NCBI GenBank assembly: GCA_005788145.1
Contig: SXYY01000145.1
Coordinates: 1 to 22,769, forward strand
DNA from: Bacteroidota bacterium
GTDB taxonomy: Bacteria > Bacteroidota > Bacteroidia > NS11-12g > UBA955
Direction of reading: 5' to 3'
DNA length: 22,769 nt
A model generated the notes under the pieces. It did not search any database. It saw only the letters and a program-made list of their open reading frames with translations, and was not told the DNA's origin. The translations under genes were made by a program, and so were the position numbers. Shown in pieces: positions 8,789-17,384 of this stretch. Position 1 is the first letter of the stretch, and every line of letters starts with the position of its first letter.

Positions 8789-9051
8789 TTGGTTGTGGGT
8801 GATTTAATGCGGTGAGTATTAACCCAGCAATGGTTGCGAGCGCGAATTTAATCGCACCTATCGATGGAAGTTCCGGGCGAGTTTGACAGATGTTTGCTTT
8901 ATCTCATTCGATGACAGTGCTTGTTCTATTTCTACCAATAATTTAAACTACACAACAATCAATATGGAGGAAAGGCGTAAATCGGGCATATGTCATCATC
9001 TAATCTCTCCAAAATCAGTTGAAGGGCAAAAATGCCGATATCCCTAATCCA

Positions 9052-11514
9052 TCAAAAACTTCCGTAAAAACGGATGTTGAGTCGTCTTCCTGTTAGGTAA
9101 TCCGGAACGCCATAACGGTTGTTTTGGAGATCCTTGACCCAGCTGTAGCCAATCACATTGTTGATGGCAAGTAGGTTGAAAATGTCGGCACTCAACCATG
9201 CATTTTTCAAGCCCAATCTACCGAGCCAAACATTTTTATGCGGCTCGAAAATCTTGCTAAATCCGATATCAACCCTGCGATAAGGAGGAATGACATTGGG
9301 TGTGGTTGTGTACCTTGCGCTGCCGTCTAAATAGTAAGGAATGGCTGTGCCGATGTTTAGACTGAGATTCACACGCAAACTGGGATTGTTGGGCATTTGA
9401 TCTTGGAACACTACGCCCAAATTGACCCTTCGGTCTGTGGGTCTGCGCAGATAATCCGTGGTGACATCAGATTTTAGTGCTTCATCGAAATAGGTGATGC
9501 GTTCTTTTGTTTGCATGATGCCCAATGTGAACCAACTTTCCAATCCATCGGTAAATTCGCCATACAATCGCTGATCAATGCCCCAAGCATACCCTTGTGC
9601 CGAGTTTTGGGCGTAGTAGCGAATGCGTATGTTGTCGAATAGATAGGGGACTAGGTCTTGGTAAGACTTGAAATAAGCCTCGGAGGTATACTTGAATTTT
9701 CGGGTGCCAGCATAAATGTATCGCTCAAAACCACCCACCAAATGATGGCTTTTCTGTGACAGCAAGGATTTGTTTAAAACACCGTCAAATCCGCGCAATT
9801 CACGATAAAATCCTGGTTGATGGTAGGCTCCTGCAGCAAACTTGAAAAGGATATCTGGTCGTTTCAGGCTATCGACGCGCTGACGCTCATTGAAATTCTT
9901 GTTGGGTTCCCAACTCAAACTCAAACGCGGCATGGCAATCAACTCTTGGTTCAAATTCCAGTACTGTCCGCGAATACCCACGTTCAACCAAATTTGTTCC
10001 CGCTTACTCAATCGCCACTGCGCACCCCAATGTCCTTTGAATCTCAGTGTGTTAATCTGATTGCGTGCTTTGATGTAATTGTCGAAAAGAATGGTATCGC
10101 CCATGGCGCCCCAGGGGCTGAGGTTATATTCCGCACTGTCATTGTAGTACCATTCCGCGATTTTGTCGTTCACCACTTCGCGATTCACCCGAACGCTGTA
10201 ATGCCAAGAAAACGCATCGGTTGTTTTGCCGATTCTACCCAAATGAGCAAATTGGGTCACGCCGGATGTCATTCTGTTGCGTCCATGATCCAAGTAATAA
10301 CCGTAACCCAATGTTTTGAGTGGTTTGCCATAGGTCTTGGAGGATAAATCCCGATCGAGTTGGCTCAGGAAATAGGCGCCCTCCACATCGAAAACTTCTT
10401 CTTCTGCGATGGCCGTATGATTGATCATCCATTGAAACTCATTCCGAACAGTGGGTTTGAATTTAAGGGTAAAATTGCCCATTCCGTAAACATAGCTTAG
10501 GGCTTCCTGTCCTGCCATGCCCACATTCAAACTAAAGGCATTTTGGATGGTTCCAAATGTGCTGGTTCTGCTTGTGGGATTCAGTTGGTAGGCATTGCTC
10601 GCCAAATTACCCAAGAATTCAATGTTCCACTTTCTGGCCAGCTTGTAGGTGATCAAACTTTGCACATCTGAAAATTGCATGGAATAATTACCACTAACAT
10701 CCAAGGATTTGGTAATCAATCCGTTGTTGAAGTTTCTTAATCCTATGAAACCCGAGAAACGGCCTTTCCGACCGCTAACCATCGCGCTGTTCAGCATGGT
10801 GCCAAGTGTAACAGACGCCTTGAAACTGTCGGGTCTCACATAATCAACATCCAATACAGAACTCATTTTGTCGCCGTACTGTGCTCCGAATCCACCTGCA
10901 CTGAATTTTACGGTATTGACCAAATCAGGATTGATGAAGCTCAAACCTTCTTGTTGTCCGGAGCTAATCAATTGTGGACGAAGGATTTCTACATCATTGA
11001 CATAAATGAGGTTTTCGTCGTAATTGCCTCCGCGAACCGTATACTGGGATGACATTTCATTGCCCGAGGATGCCCCGATGAATGTTTTCACCAAGGATTC
11101 TATCCCTCCACCAATGGAGGGATTTAATTGCAACTTTTGTGGCTTGATTTCCTCTAGGAATGGCCCACCGCGATTGATGCGAATGCGCACTTCGCCAATT
11201 AGGTCAAGTCCTTGGCCAAAAGGAATCTGTGTGGCCGTTCCTTCGGTTTCAACCCATTGAAAACCAAATACTTTTTCGCCTTTCAGATAACCGAAAATCA
11301 AATCGCCCGGATACAGGGGTTCTGTAGATGTGAAATATCCCAGCGAGTCGGTCAGGCCAATCTGTGCATCGTCTGAAAGTCGAACTTTGATATTGGATAC
11401 ACCTTGGGTCCCGTTTCCTTTCAACATCACCACACGCCCTTTTGATTGGGGTATCTGTGCCATCGCCCAAAAAGCTGTGCACAAGAACAAGGTGAGGAGG
11501 AGGGATTTTTTCAC
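9052..11514 (-). CDS. TonB-dependent outer membrane receptor with carboxypeptidase-like N-terminal domain
   Basis: Outer-membrane beta-barrel transporter of 820 residues, probably importing a siderophore, glycan fragment or other nutrient using TonB energy; the ligand is unknown. I chose the GTG at 11514 because translation there starts exactly at a signal peptide (KKSLLLTLFLCTAFWAMAQ). The in-frame ATG codons further upstream lie within rpe and give no signal peptide. After the signal comes a carboxypeptidase D regulatory-like beta domain (VSNIKVRLSDDAQIGLTDSLGYF, about residues 20-95). The plug follows, with YTVRGGNYDENLIYVNDVEILRP and FSAGGFGAQYGDKMSSVLDV, then a long barrel ending in Phe (RLNIRFYGSF). 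No SusD-like gene is next to it. It lies 28 bases after rpe and may be the last gene of the fumC-folP-rpe transcript. Confidence 0.9.
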   Translation of the reverse strand: MKKSLLLTLFLCTAFWAMAQIPQSKGRVVMLKGNGTQGVSNIKVRLSDDAQIGLTDSLGYFTSTEPLYPGDLIFGYLKGEKVFGFQWVETEGTATQIPFGQGLDLIGEVRIRINRGGPFLEEIKPQKLQLNPSIGGGIESLVKTFIGASSGNEMSSQYTVRGGNYDENLIYVNDVEILRPQLISSGQQEGLSFINPDLVNTVKFSAGGFGAQYGDKMSSVLDVDYVRPDSFKASVTLGTMLNSAMVSGRKGRFSGFIGLRNFNNGLITKSLDVSGNYSMQFSDVQSLITYKLARKWNIEFLGNLASNAYQLNPTSRTSTFGTIQNAFSLNVGMAGQEALSYVYGMGNFTLKFKPTVRNEFQWMINHTAIAEEEVFDVEGAYFLSQLDRDLSSKTYGKPLKTLGYGYYLDHGRNRMTSGVTQFAHLGRIGKTTDAFSWHYSVRVNREVVNDKIAEWYYNDSAEYNLSPWGAMGDTILFDNYIKARNQINTLRFKGHWGAQWRLSKREQIWLNVGIRGQYWNLNQELIAMPRLSLSWEPNKNFNERQRVDSLKRPDILFKFAAGAYHQPGFYRELRGFDGVLNKSLLSQKSHHLVGGFERYIYAGTRKFKYTSEAYFKSYQDLVPYLFDNIRIRYYAQNSAQGYAWGIDQRLYGEFTDGLESWFTLGIMQTKERITYFDEALKSDVTTDYLRRPTDRRVNLGVVFQDQMPNNPSLRVNLSLNIGTAIPYYLDGSARYTTTPNVIPPYRRVDIGFSKIFEPHKNVWLGRLGLKNAWLSADIFNLLAINNVIGYSWVKDLQNNRYGVPDYLTGRRLNIRFYGSF

Positions 11515-11542
11515 GCAAAGAGTAAACGCAAAAACGCTTGCG

Positions 11543-12199
11543 TTATTTGATGAGTTGTTTGAGTTCTGCGATGGTTTGCGTTGGGTTGCTGCTACCAAAA
11601 ACCGTGTTTCCAGCCACCAAAACATCCGCGCCTGCATCAGATAACAATTTGGCATTGCCCAAAACCACGCCACCATCAATTTCAATGAGTGTTTGCGTTC
11701 TAGCAGCTTGGATCATGGCTTTCAGGGTCCGCACTTTCTGATAAGTGTTTTCAATGAATGATTGTCCGCCAAACCCGGGATTCACACTCATTAAACAAAC
11801 CACATCGCACAAGTATAAGACTTCTTTGATAGACTCAACCGGGGTGTGTGGATTGATGGCAACCCCCGCTTTCATGTTGTGCTGTTTGATATTGGTGAGG
11901 GTGCGGTGCAGATGTGTGCAAGCCTCTACATGAACCGTTAGTACGTGTGCACCCGCATCGGCAAATGCTTTTGTGTATCGGTCGGGATCCACAATCATCA
12001 AGTGAACATCCAACGGTTTTTGTGCGCGGGCCATAAGCGGCTTCATCACAGGGAACCCAAAGGATATGTTGGGTACAAAAACACCATCCATGACATCAAC
12101 ATGAAACCAATCGGCTTCACTTTGATTAATCATGTCGATTTCTTCGTACAATTTGCCAAAATCGGCCGATAAAATGGAGGGTGCAATCATTCCGGACAT
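11543..12199 (-). CDS. rpe: Ribulose-phosphate 3-epimerase
   Basis: Interconverts ribulose 5-phosphate and xylulose 5-phosphate in the non-oxidative pentose phosphate pathway, in the cytoplasm. It is a TIM barrel of 218 residues, the usual family length. Visible motifs are IAPSILSADF near the start, the metal and catalytic segment FHVDVMDGVFVPN (His33, Asp35, Asp38), DVHLMI (His66), the phosphate-binding loop VNPGFGGQ (139-146) and IEIDGGV with the second catalytic Asp175. The start may be Met1 (12199) or Met4 (12190); a TAACTTTG box ends 4 bases before Met1, so Met4 is a real alternative. It sits 18 bases after folP and 28 before the receptor gene. Confidence 0.96.
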   Translation of the reverse strand: MSGMIAPSILSADFGKLYEEIDMINQSEADWFHVDVMDGVFVPNISFGFPVMKPLMARAQKPLDVHLMIVDPDRYTKAFADAGAHVLTVHVEACTHLHRTLTNIKQHNMKAGVAINPHTPVESIKEVLYLCDVVCLMSVNPGFGGQSFIENTYQKVRTLKAMIQAARTQTLIEIDGGVVLGNAKLLSDAGADVLVAGNTVFGSSNPTQTIAELKQLIK

Positions 12200-12203
12200 G
12201 ATG

Positions 12204-12235
12204 CAAAGTTACATGGATTATGCTTTCAAAGCCAA
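12204..12235 (-). promoter_or_regulatory. Internal promoter before rpe (TTG-N21-TAACTTTG)
   Basis: On the minus strand TTG (12235-12233) is followed after 21 bases by TAACTTTG (12211-12204), an exact TAnnTTTG box, then 4 bases and the rpe ATG. It overlaps the 3' end of folP. This would let rpe and the receptor gene be expressed apart from fumC-folP. The box is identical to that of sppA. Confidence 0.55.
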
Positions 12236-13042
12236 AAACAAATCAATGCACTCTTTGGCTTCTTTTACATCGTGAACCCTGAGGATGGTGGCGCCTCTGT
12301 CCAAAGCGGCCATGTGCAATGCCGTGGTGCCATTCAAGGCAGTTTCGGGGCTGCCGTTGAGTGTCTTCCATATCATGCCTTTGCGGGAAATACCAACCAT
12401 CAAGGGTTTGTTGAACTGTCGAAACTTTTGCAATTGATTGAGCAGTTCAAAATTGTGCTCGGTGGTTTTGCCAAAGCCAAATCCAGGGTCAATGACCCAA
12501 TTGGCGAAGTCTTTTTTTCGATATTCTGCTTTTTTCTGGTGAAAATAACCCAGAATTTCTCCCATCAAATCATCGTATTGAGGATCTTCCTGCATGGTGC
12601 TGGGATTGCCTTTTTTATGCATCGCCACATAAGCAATCTCATTGTCGATCACCGTCTTGAACATCTTGGGGTCGTCGTCGCCCGCTGCAATGTCATTGAT
12701 CATGTCGATACCCAAGCCAATACAAGCCAAGGCCACAGAACTGTAGTAAGTATCAACGCTCAACCAAGCATTAGGGAATGCCTGTCGTACCGCCCTCACC
12801 ACTGGAGAAACGCGGTCCAACTCTTCTGCAAATGAAACGCGTTCACTGCCGGGTCGGGTACTTTGTCCGCCAATGTCAACAATTGCGGCACCTGCCTCGA
12901 ACATCGCACCAGCTGCATCAACGGCTTGTTGAACAGATTGAATGCGGCTTTTACCATAAAATGAATCCGGTGTTGCGTTGAGAATGCCCATTACCACCGG
13001 GTTGGTAAGGAGGAGTTTTTTCTCTTTAGAAAGTAAAAACAT
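12218..13042 (-). CDS. folP: Dihydropteroate synthase
   Basis: Joins 4-aminobenzoate to 6-hydroxymethyl-dihydropterin pyrophosphate to make dihydropteroate in folate synthesis; it is the target of sulfonamides. It is a TIM barrel of 274 residues. Motifs are GILNATPDSF (residues 19-28), DIGGQSTRPGSE (56-67), the pterin-site segment DPGFGFGKT (185-192), GISRKG (217-222) and RVHDV near the C-terminus. All the expected binding residues appear present. The ATG at 13042 lies 4 bases after the fumC stop codon, so the two are translated from one message. The functional link between folate synthesis and fumarase is not obvious; the pairing may be simple operon packing. Confidence 0.96.
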   Translation of the reverse strand: MFLLSKEKKLLLTNPVVMGILNATPDSFYGKSRIQSVQQAVDAAGAMFEAGAAIVDIGGQSTRPGSERVSFAEELDRVSPVVRAVRQAFPNAWLSVDTYYSSVALACIGLGIDMINDIAAGDDDPKMFKTVIDNEIAYVAMHKKGNPSTMQEDPQYDDLMGEILGYFHQKKAEYRKKDFANWVIDPGFGFGKTTEHNFELLNQLQKFRQFNKPLMVGISRKGMIWKTLNGSPETALNGTTALHMAALDRGATILRVHDVKEAKECIDLFLALKA

Positions 13043-13046
13043 CCGA

Positions 13047-14459
13047 TTATTTGATAACTTCTTTAGGGTTACCGACCATCAGCTCTGGGCGAACCCATTC
13101 GTTGAATTGCGCTTCAGTCAACAAACCCAATGCCACGGCTGCTTCCTTCAAAGTGGTGTTTTCTTTGTGGGCCTTCTTGGCAATCTTGGCTGCATTTTCA
13201 TAGCCAATGTGTGTGTTCAATGCTGTAACCAACATCAAACTTTGGTCTACCAAGCGTTGGATATTGTCTAGGTTTGGCTCAATGCCCACGGCACAATTGT
13301 CGTTAAAGCTCAAACAAGCCTGACCCAACAACCGTGCACTTTGTAACATATTCGCAGCAATTACGGGCTTGAAAACATTCAATTCAAAATGTCCTTGCGA
13401 TGCGGCAAACGAAATGGCCACATCGTTCCCCAAAATCTGCGCACAAACCATGGTGAGTGCTTCGGGTTGTGTAGGATTTACTTTTCCTGGCATGATTGAG
13501 CTTCCTGGCTCATTTTCCGGGATGCTAATTTCACCGATACCGCTGCGGGGGCCTGAACTTAGCATACGGATGTCGTTCGCGATTTTAAAACAACTCATCG
13601 CTGTGCGTTTGATGGCACCGTGCAATTCAACCATCGCATCATGGGCTGCCAACGCCTCAAATTTGTTGGGGGCTGTAACGAATGGCAAGGCAGTTTCTTC
13701 AGCAATGTACTTGGCAACCAATTCAGAATATCCAGCCGGGGTGTTTAATCCGGTGCCCACTGCAGTTCCTCCCAAAGCCAATTCAGCTGCCATGGGTAAT
13801 GCACGATTAATGGCATTCACTCCATTTTCCAACTGTTGTACATAAGCGCTGAATTCTTGTCCCAAAGTCAACGGCGTAGCATCCATGAAGTGGGTGCGGC
13901 CGATTTTCACGATGTTTTCAAAATCGCGGGCTTTGTGCTTTAAAGTGGTTTTCAATGCCTGAATACCGGGAAGCGAATAATCAATCACCTGTTTGAACAC
14001 CGCAATACTCATTGCTGTTGGGTAGGTATCATTCGAACTCTGACTCTTGTTTACATCATCGTTGGGGTGCAGTACTTTTTTCTCATCTTCCAATTTCCCA
14101 CCGCTCAAAATGTGTGCACGGTTGGCAATTACCTCATTCACATTCATGTTGCTCTGGGTTCCTGAACCGGTCTGCCAAATCACCAACGGAAATTCTGCAT
14201 CCAATTTTCCGGCCATGATTTCATCACAAACAGTACAAATGAGCTCACATTTTTCAGCCGAAAGTACACCCAAATCACGGTTCGCACGGGCGGCACTCTT
14301 TTTCAAAACACCAAATGCACGGATGATTTCCACCGGCATACTGCCTTCGGGTCCGATTTTGAAATTGTTGCGGCTGCGTTCGGTTTGGGCACCCCATAAT
14401 GCGTTTGCGGGGACTTTTACTTCGCCCATCGTGTCGTATTCGATGCGATACTTTGTCAT
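13047..14459 (-). CDS. fumC: Class II fumarate hydratase
   Basis: Iron-independent fumarase of 470 residues that interconverts fumarate and L-malate in the citric acid cycle. Motifs are TGSGTQSNMN (97-106), SQSSNDTYPTAM (139-150), GRTHFMDATPLTLGQE and the superfamily signature GSSIMPGKVN (319-328). The ATG at 14459 is chosen because the protein then begins MTKYRIEYDTMGE, like other class II fumarases, with a TATCTTTG box 9 bases upstream. The longer in-frame ORF would run back through that promoter. Aspartase shares this fold, but the residues and N-terminus fit fumarase better. First gene of the fumC-folP-rpe-receptor cluster, divergent from maeB. Confidence 0.95.
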   Translation of the reverse strand: MTKYRIEYDTMGEVKVPANALWGAQTERSRNNFKIGPEGSMPVEIIRAFGVLKKSAARANRDLGVLSAEKCELICTVCDEIMAGKLDAEFPLVIWQTGSGTQSNMNVNEVIANRAHILSGGKLEDEKKVLHPNDDVNKSQSSNDTYPTAMSIAVFKQVIDYSLPGIQALKTTLKHKARDFENIVKIGRTHFMDATPLTLGQEFSAYVQQLENGVNAINRALPMAAELALGGTAVGTGLNTPAGYSELVAKYIAEETALPFVTAPNKFEALAAHDAMVELHGAIKRTAMSCFKIANDIRMLSSGPRSGIGEISIPENEPGSSIMPGKVNPTQPEALTMVCAQILGNDVAISFAASQGHFELNVFKPVIAANMLQSARLLGQACLSFNDNCAVGIEPNLDNIQRLVDQSLMLVTALNTHIGYENAAKIAKKAHKENTTLKEAAVALGLLTEAQFNEWVRPELMVGNPKEVIK

Positions 14460-14468
14460 AATATACTG

Positions 14469-14476
14469 CAAAGATA
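14469..14476 (-). promoter_or_regulatory. fumC -7 box (TATCTTTG)
   Basis: The minus strand reads TATCTTTG, an exact TAnnTTTG match, ending 9 bases before the fumC ATG. No strict TTG is seen at the usual -33 distance. It shares the 146-base divergent region with the maeB promoter. Confidence 0.65.
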
Positions 14477-14590
14477 ATTCATCCCCTGAAATGATGGTTA
14501 AAATGAGGGAGGGTGTTGAAAAATGGACATCCTTGGGGGTTCGTTTAAAAAGAGAATCTGTCATTCACAAAACTCCTTTGCCCGTAATCG

Positions 14591-14598
14591 TATATTTG
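14591..14598 (+). promoter_or_regulatory. maeB -7 box (TATATTTG)
   Basis: TATATTTG matches TAnnTTTG exactly and ends 7 bases before the maeB ATG at 14606. The nearest TTTG upstream (14577-14580) is only 10 bases away, too close for a standard -33 element, so the -33 part is unclear. Confidence 0.6.
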
Positions 14599-14605
14599 CA
14601 ACAGT

Positions 14606-16864
14606 ATGCCTGAGAAAAAATTGCTTGATGCATTAAGCTACCACGCCGATGGTCGTCCCGGAAAAATTGAAGTAATATCAACAAAACCCACCCAAACCCA
14701 ATTTGACCTGGCGCTGGCGTATTCCCCGGGCGTTGCCGATCCTTGCTTGGCCATCGCAGAGAATGTGGATGATGTATACAAATACACAGCGAAAGGCAAT
14801 CTCGTGGCAGTGATTTCCAATGGTACTGCGGTACTCGGACTGGGCGATATCGGACCTGAAGCATCCAAACCGGTGATGGAGGGCAAAGGTGTTCTGTTTA
14901 AAATTTTCGCGGACATCGATGTTTTTGATATTGAACTCAACTGTAAAGATGTAGATCATTTCGTTGAAACAGTCAAAGCGATGGAGCCTACATTTGGCGG
15001 AATTAACCTAGAGGATATTAAGGCCCCGGAGAGTTTTGAAATCGAGGAGCGCTTGAAAGAAGCATTGAATATTCCCATTATGCATGATGATCAGCACGGA
15101 ACGGCCATAATATCGGCTGCTGGCTTGATCAATGCATTGAGATTGGTAGAAAAGAAACTGAGTGATGTTCGAATCGTTGTTAATGGTGCAGGCGCCTCTG
15201 CCATTGCGTGTACGAAATTGTTAATTTCTCTGGGTGCGAACAAGGACAACATCATCATGTTGGATTCCAAAGGAGTGTTGAGAACGGATAGAACCGACCT
15301 TGATAAATACAAGCAACAATTTGCCACAAGCAGGGATTTGCATACGCTGGAAGAAGCCCTGGTTGATGCGGAGGTGTTTGTGGGATTGAGCAAGGGGAAT
15401 ATCCTAACCCCGGACATGATCCTGTCTATGGCGCACAAGCCCATTGTATTTGCCATGGCGAATCCCACGCCCGAAATTGATTATAATTTGGCAGTTGCAA
15501 CCCGTCCTGATTTAATCATGGCTACGGGAAGAAGCGATTATCCAAACCAAGTAAACAATGTCCTGGGTTTCCCGTTCATTTTCCGTGGGGCATTGGATGT
15601 TCGATCAACCGCCATCAATGAAGCCATGAAAATTGCAGCCGTTCACGCGATAGCCGATCTGGCAATGGAACCTGTGCCAGAGAGTGTGATGATGGCGTAC
15701 AATGAGCGCAATTTGAGTTTTGGACCTACTTACATCATTCCAAAGCCCATGGATCCTCGCTTGCTCACCACGGTAGCACCCGCAGTAGCCAAAGCAGCGA
15801 TGGAGAGTGGTGTCGCGAGAAATCCGATCACGGACTGGGAGGCCTATAACATGCAACTGCGCAAGCGTTTGGGAATTGATAATGATTTTGTGAATCGATT
15901 GATGACCAAAGCAAAAACAGCTCCCAAGCGGGTTGTGTTTGCTGAGGCTGATCACATTCGCATTCTTCGCGCCGCAGAAATTGCAAAGCGCGATGGCATT
16001 TGCGAACCCATCTTGTTGGGAAATCCCGATGCCATTCAGAAAATGATGGATGAAAATCATATTGAGATTCCCGGTGTGCAGATGATCGATCCACGCAAAC
16101 AGGATGAAAACCTAAAAAAATATGGGGCCAAATTGTTTGAAAAACGCGGTCGCAAGGGATTGACCTGCTTTGAGGCTGAATACCAAATGCGCAACCGCAA
16201 CTACTATGGCGCCATGATGGTAGAATCTGGCGATGCAGATGCTTTCATCAGTGGTCTTACCCGAAACTATCCCATCGCCCTAAAACCTGCCCTCGATGTC
16301 ATAGGCATGGTCGATAATACGCATCGTGTTGCCGGTATGCATATCATGATGACCAAGACCGGACCTGTATTCTTTGCGGATACCACTGTCAATGTAGACA
16401 TGGACGAAGAGACCGTCTACGAAATGGTCACATTGGTCAATGAACGGGTAAGATCGTTTCAAATTGAACCCCGTATTGCGTTAATCTCTTATTCGAATTT
16501 TGGTAGTTCAGGTGGGGTGTATCCCAAAATGATGCAAAATGTGGTAAAGCGATTGCACAACGACCATCCCGAAATCAAAGTGGATGGAGAAATGCAACCG
16601 GTGTATGCCATTGATGGTGAATTGAGACAAAAGCGCTATCCATTCAATAAACTTGGTGATAAGTCGGCCAATGTATTCATTTTTAGTGGTTTGAGTTCTG
16701 GTAACGCCGTATATCAAATTATGCGGAGTATGGGAAATATGGATGCCATCGGACCTGTACTGCTCGGTTTTAAAAAGTCGGTGCACATTTTACACCACAG
16801 TTCTTCAGTGCGTGAAATCGTGAATATGATCGCATTGGCAGTTGGCGAAGCACAAGAAAAGTAA
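14606..16864 (+). CDS. maeB: NADP-dependent malic enzyme with C-terminal phosphotransacetylase-like domain
   Basis: Oxidatively decarboxylates malate to pyruvate, giving NADPH. It has 752 residues, the normal size for the hybrid MaeB type. The N-terminal malic domain shows LALAYSPGVADPC (about 36-48), NLVAVISNGTAVLGLGDIG, and the metal-site stretch IPIMHDDQHGTA. The nucleotide-binding domain carries VVNGAGASAIAC near residue 194, and FAMANPTPEI follows. From about residue 435 a phosphotransacetylase-like domain begins (APKRVVFAEADHIRILRAAE) and runs to the end; in known MaeB proteins this part regulates by binding acetyl-CoA and does not make acetyl phosphate. It is divergent from fumC, so malate production and malate use are controlled from one region. 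A GNAT gene follows after 7 bases. Confidence 0.96.
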   Translation: MPEKKLLDALSYHADGRPGKIEVISTKPTQTQFDLALAYSPGVADPCLAIAENVDDVYKYTAKGNLVAVISNGTAVLGLGDIGPEASKPVMEGKGVLFKIFADIDVFDIELNCKDVDHFVETVKAMEPTFGGINLEDIKAPESFEIEERLKEALNIPIMHDDQHGTAIISAAGLINALRLVEKKLSDVRIVVNGAGASAIACTKLLISLGANKDNIIMLDSKGVLRTDRTDLDKYKQQFATSRDLHTLEEALVDAEVFVGLSKGNILTPDMILSMAHKPIVFAMANPTPEIDYNLAVATRPDLIMATGRSDYPNQVNNVLGFPFIFRGALDVRSTAINEAMKIAAVHAIADLAMEPVPESVMMAYNERNLSFGPTYIIPKPMDPRLLTTVAPAVAKAAMESGVARNPITDWEAYNMQLRKRLGIDNDFVNRLMTKAKTAPKRVVFAEADHIRILRAAEIAKRDGICEPILLGNPDAIQKMMDENHIEIPGVQMIDPRKQDENLKKYGAKLFEKRGRKGLTCFEAEYQMRNRNYYGAMMVESGDADAFISGLTRNYPIALKPALDVIGMVDNTHRVAGMHIMMTKTGPVFFADTTVNVDMDEETVYEMVTLVNERVRSFQIEPRIALISYSNFGSSGGVYPKMMQNVVKRLHNDHPEIKVDGEMQPVYAIDGELRQKRYPFNKLGDKSANVFIFSGLSSGNAVYQIMRSMGNMDAIGPVLLGFKKSVHILHHSSSVREIVNMIALAVGEAQEK

Positions 16865-16871
16865 GCTAAAC

Positions 16872-17318
16872 ATGGGAGAGGGTAGTATTCTGATTCAAGA
16901 AGTCGTTTGGTCTTCACAGGATTATATACAAACCCTTGGATTGCGGTATGAGGTGTTGCGAAGGCCGTTGGGTCTGATGTTTGAACCCAAGGTTTTTGAT
17001 CTGGAGCAAACAGATATCCATGTATCCGCCAAATTTGCCGATTGGGTAGTGGGCTGTTTGATTCTTACACCCCATGAGAAGTCGGTGAAGATGCGTCAAG
17101 TGGCGGTGTCGAATGATTGGCAAAGAAAGGGTGTAGGGGCAAAAATGGTCGTTTTCGCAGAGGCTTTGGCCATAAAAAATGGCTTTGTTGAAATGGTCAT
17201 GCACGCCAGGGATAGCGCCATTCCATTCTATCTTTCTTTGGGATATGAAATAAATGGACAAGGCTTTGATGAGGTGGGAATACCGCATCACGCGATGCGT
17301 AAAAATTTGGTAGATTGA
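16872..17318 (+). CDS. GNAT-family N-acetyltransferase
   Basis: Small acyltransferase of 148 residues; its substrate is unknown. The acetyl-CoA binding loop of the GNAT fold is visible as QRKGVGA at residues 84-90, in the context MRQVAVSNDWQRKGVGAKMV, followed by helix VFAEALAIKNG and the C-terminal part HARDSAIPFYLSLGYEING, typical of GNAT motif B. The ATG at 16872, 7 bases after the maeB stop, is preferred; an in-frame ATG at 16842 would overlap maeB by 23 bases. It appears co-transcribed with maeB. The motif order resembles the ElaA/YjcF-like group, but I would not name it. Confidence 0.88.
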   Translation: MGEGSILIQEVVWSSQDYIQTLGLRYEVLRRPLGLMFEPKVFDLEQTDIHVSAKFADWVVGCLILTPHEKSVKMRQVAVSNDWQRKGVGAKMVVFAEALAIKNGFVEMVMHARDSAIPFYLSLGYEINGQGFDEVGIPHHAMRKNLVD

Positions 17319-17345
17319 ATTGTTGCTTTCCGCGATTTTTAGACA

Positions 17346-17372
17346 TTGAACCGTTCGTTTAAACTATCTTTG
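17346..17372 (+). promoter_or_regulatory. rseP promoter (TTG-N16-TATCTTTG)
   Basis: TTG at 17346-17348, a 16-base spacer, and TATCTTTG at 17365-17372 (exact TAnnTTTG). The rseP ATG follows after 12 bases. It lies in the 66-base gap after the GNAT gene, so rseP-hscB starts a new transcript. Confidence 0.7.
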
Positions 17373-17384
17373 TAACTTTCACAC

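Larger units (their letters stand above)
8568..9051. other. 484-base intergenic gap between sppA and the TonB receptor gene
   Basis: This is the only long stretch without a clear gene. It holds the sppA promoter at its left end, a plus-strand TAGTTTTG box (8663-8670), a 28-codon ORF with signal-peptide character (8702-8788), and a plus-strand frame open without stops from about 8822 to 9045. That frame has no early start codon and encodes RTYRWKFRASLTDVCFISF and onward. A GC-rich imperfect inverted repeat lies at about 8833-8859. No RNA family is recognised, and the region past the receptor stop codon lacks a clear terminator. Confidence 0.5.

Noticed and set aside
9020..9047. Short hairpin GGGCA-AAAA-TGCC just past the receptor stop codon
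   Set aside because: The stem is only 4-5 bp and no T-run follows on the minus strand; not enough for a terminator call.
11515..11685. ATG-started N-terminal extension of the TonB receptor
   Set aside because: It lies within rpe, lacks receptor-like sequence and would bury the signal peptide; the GTG at 11514 is preferred.
12272..12835. 187-codon plus-strand ORF opposite folP
   Set aside because: Antisense shadow of a clearly conserved enzyme gene.
14047..14613. 188-codon plus-strand ORF running through the fumC start and the divergent promoter region
   Set aside because: It overlaps both promoters and fumC antisense, and has no domain features.
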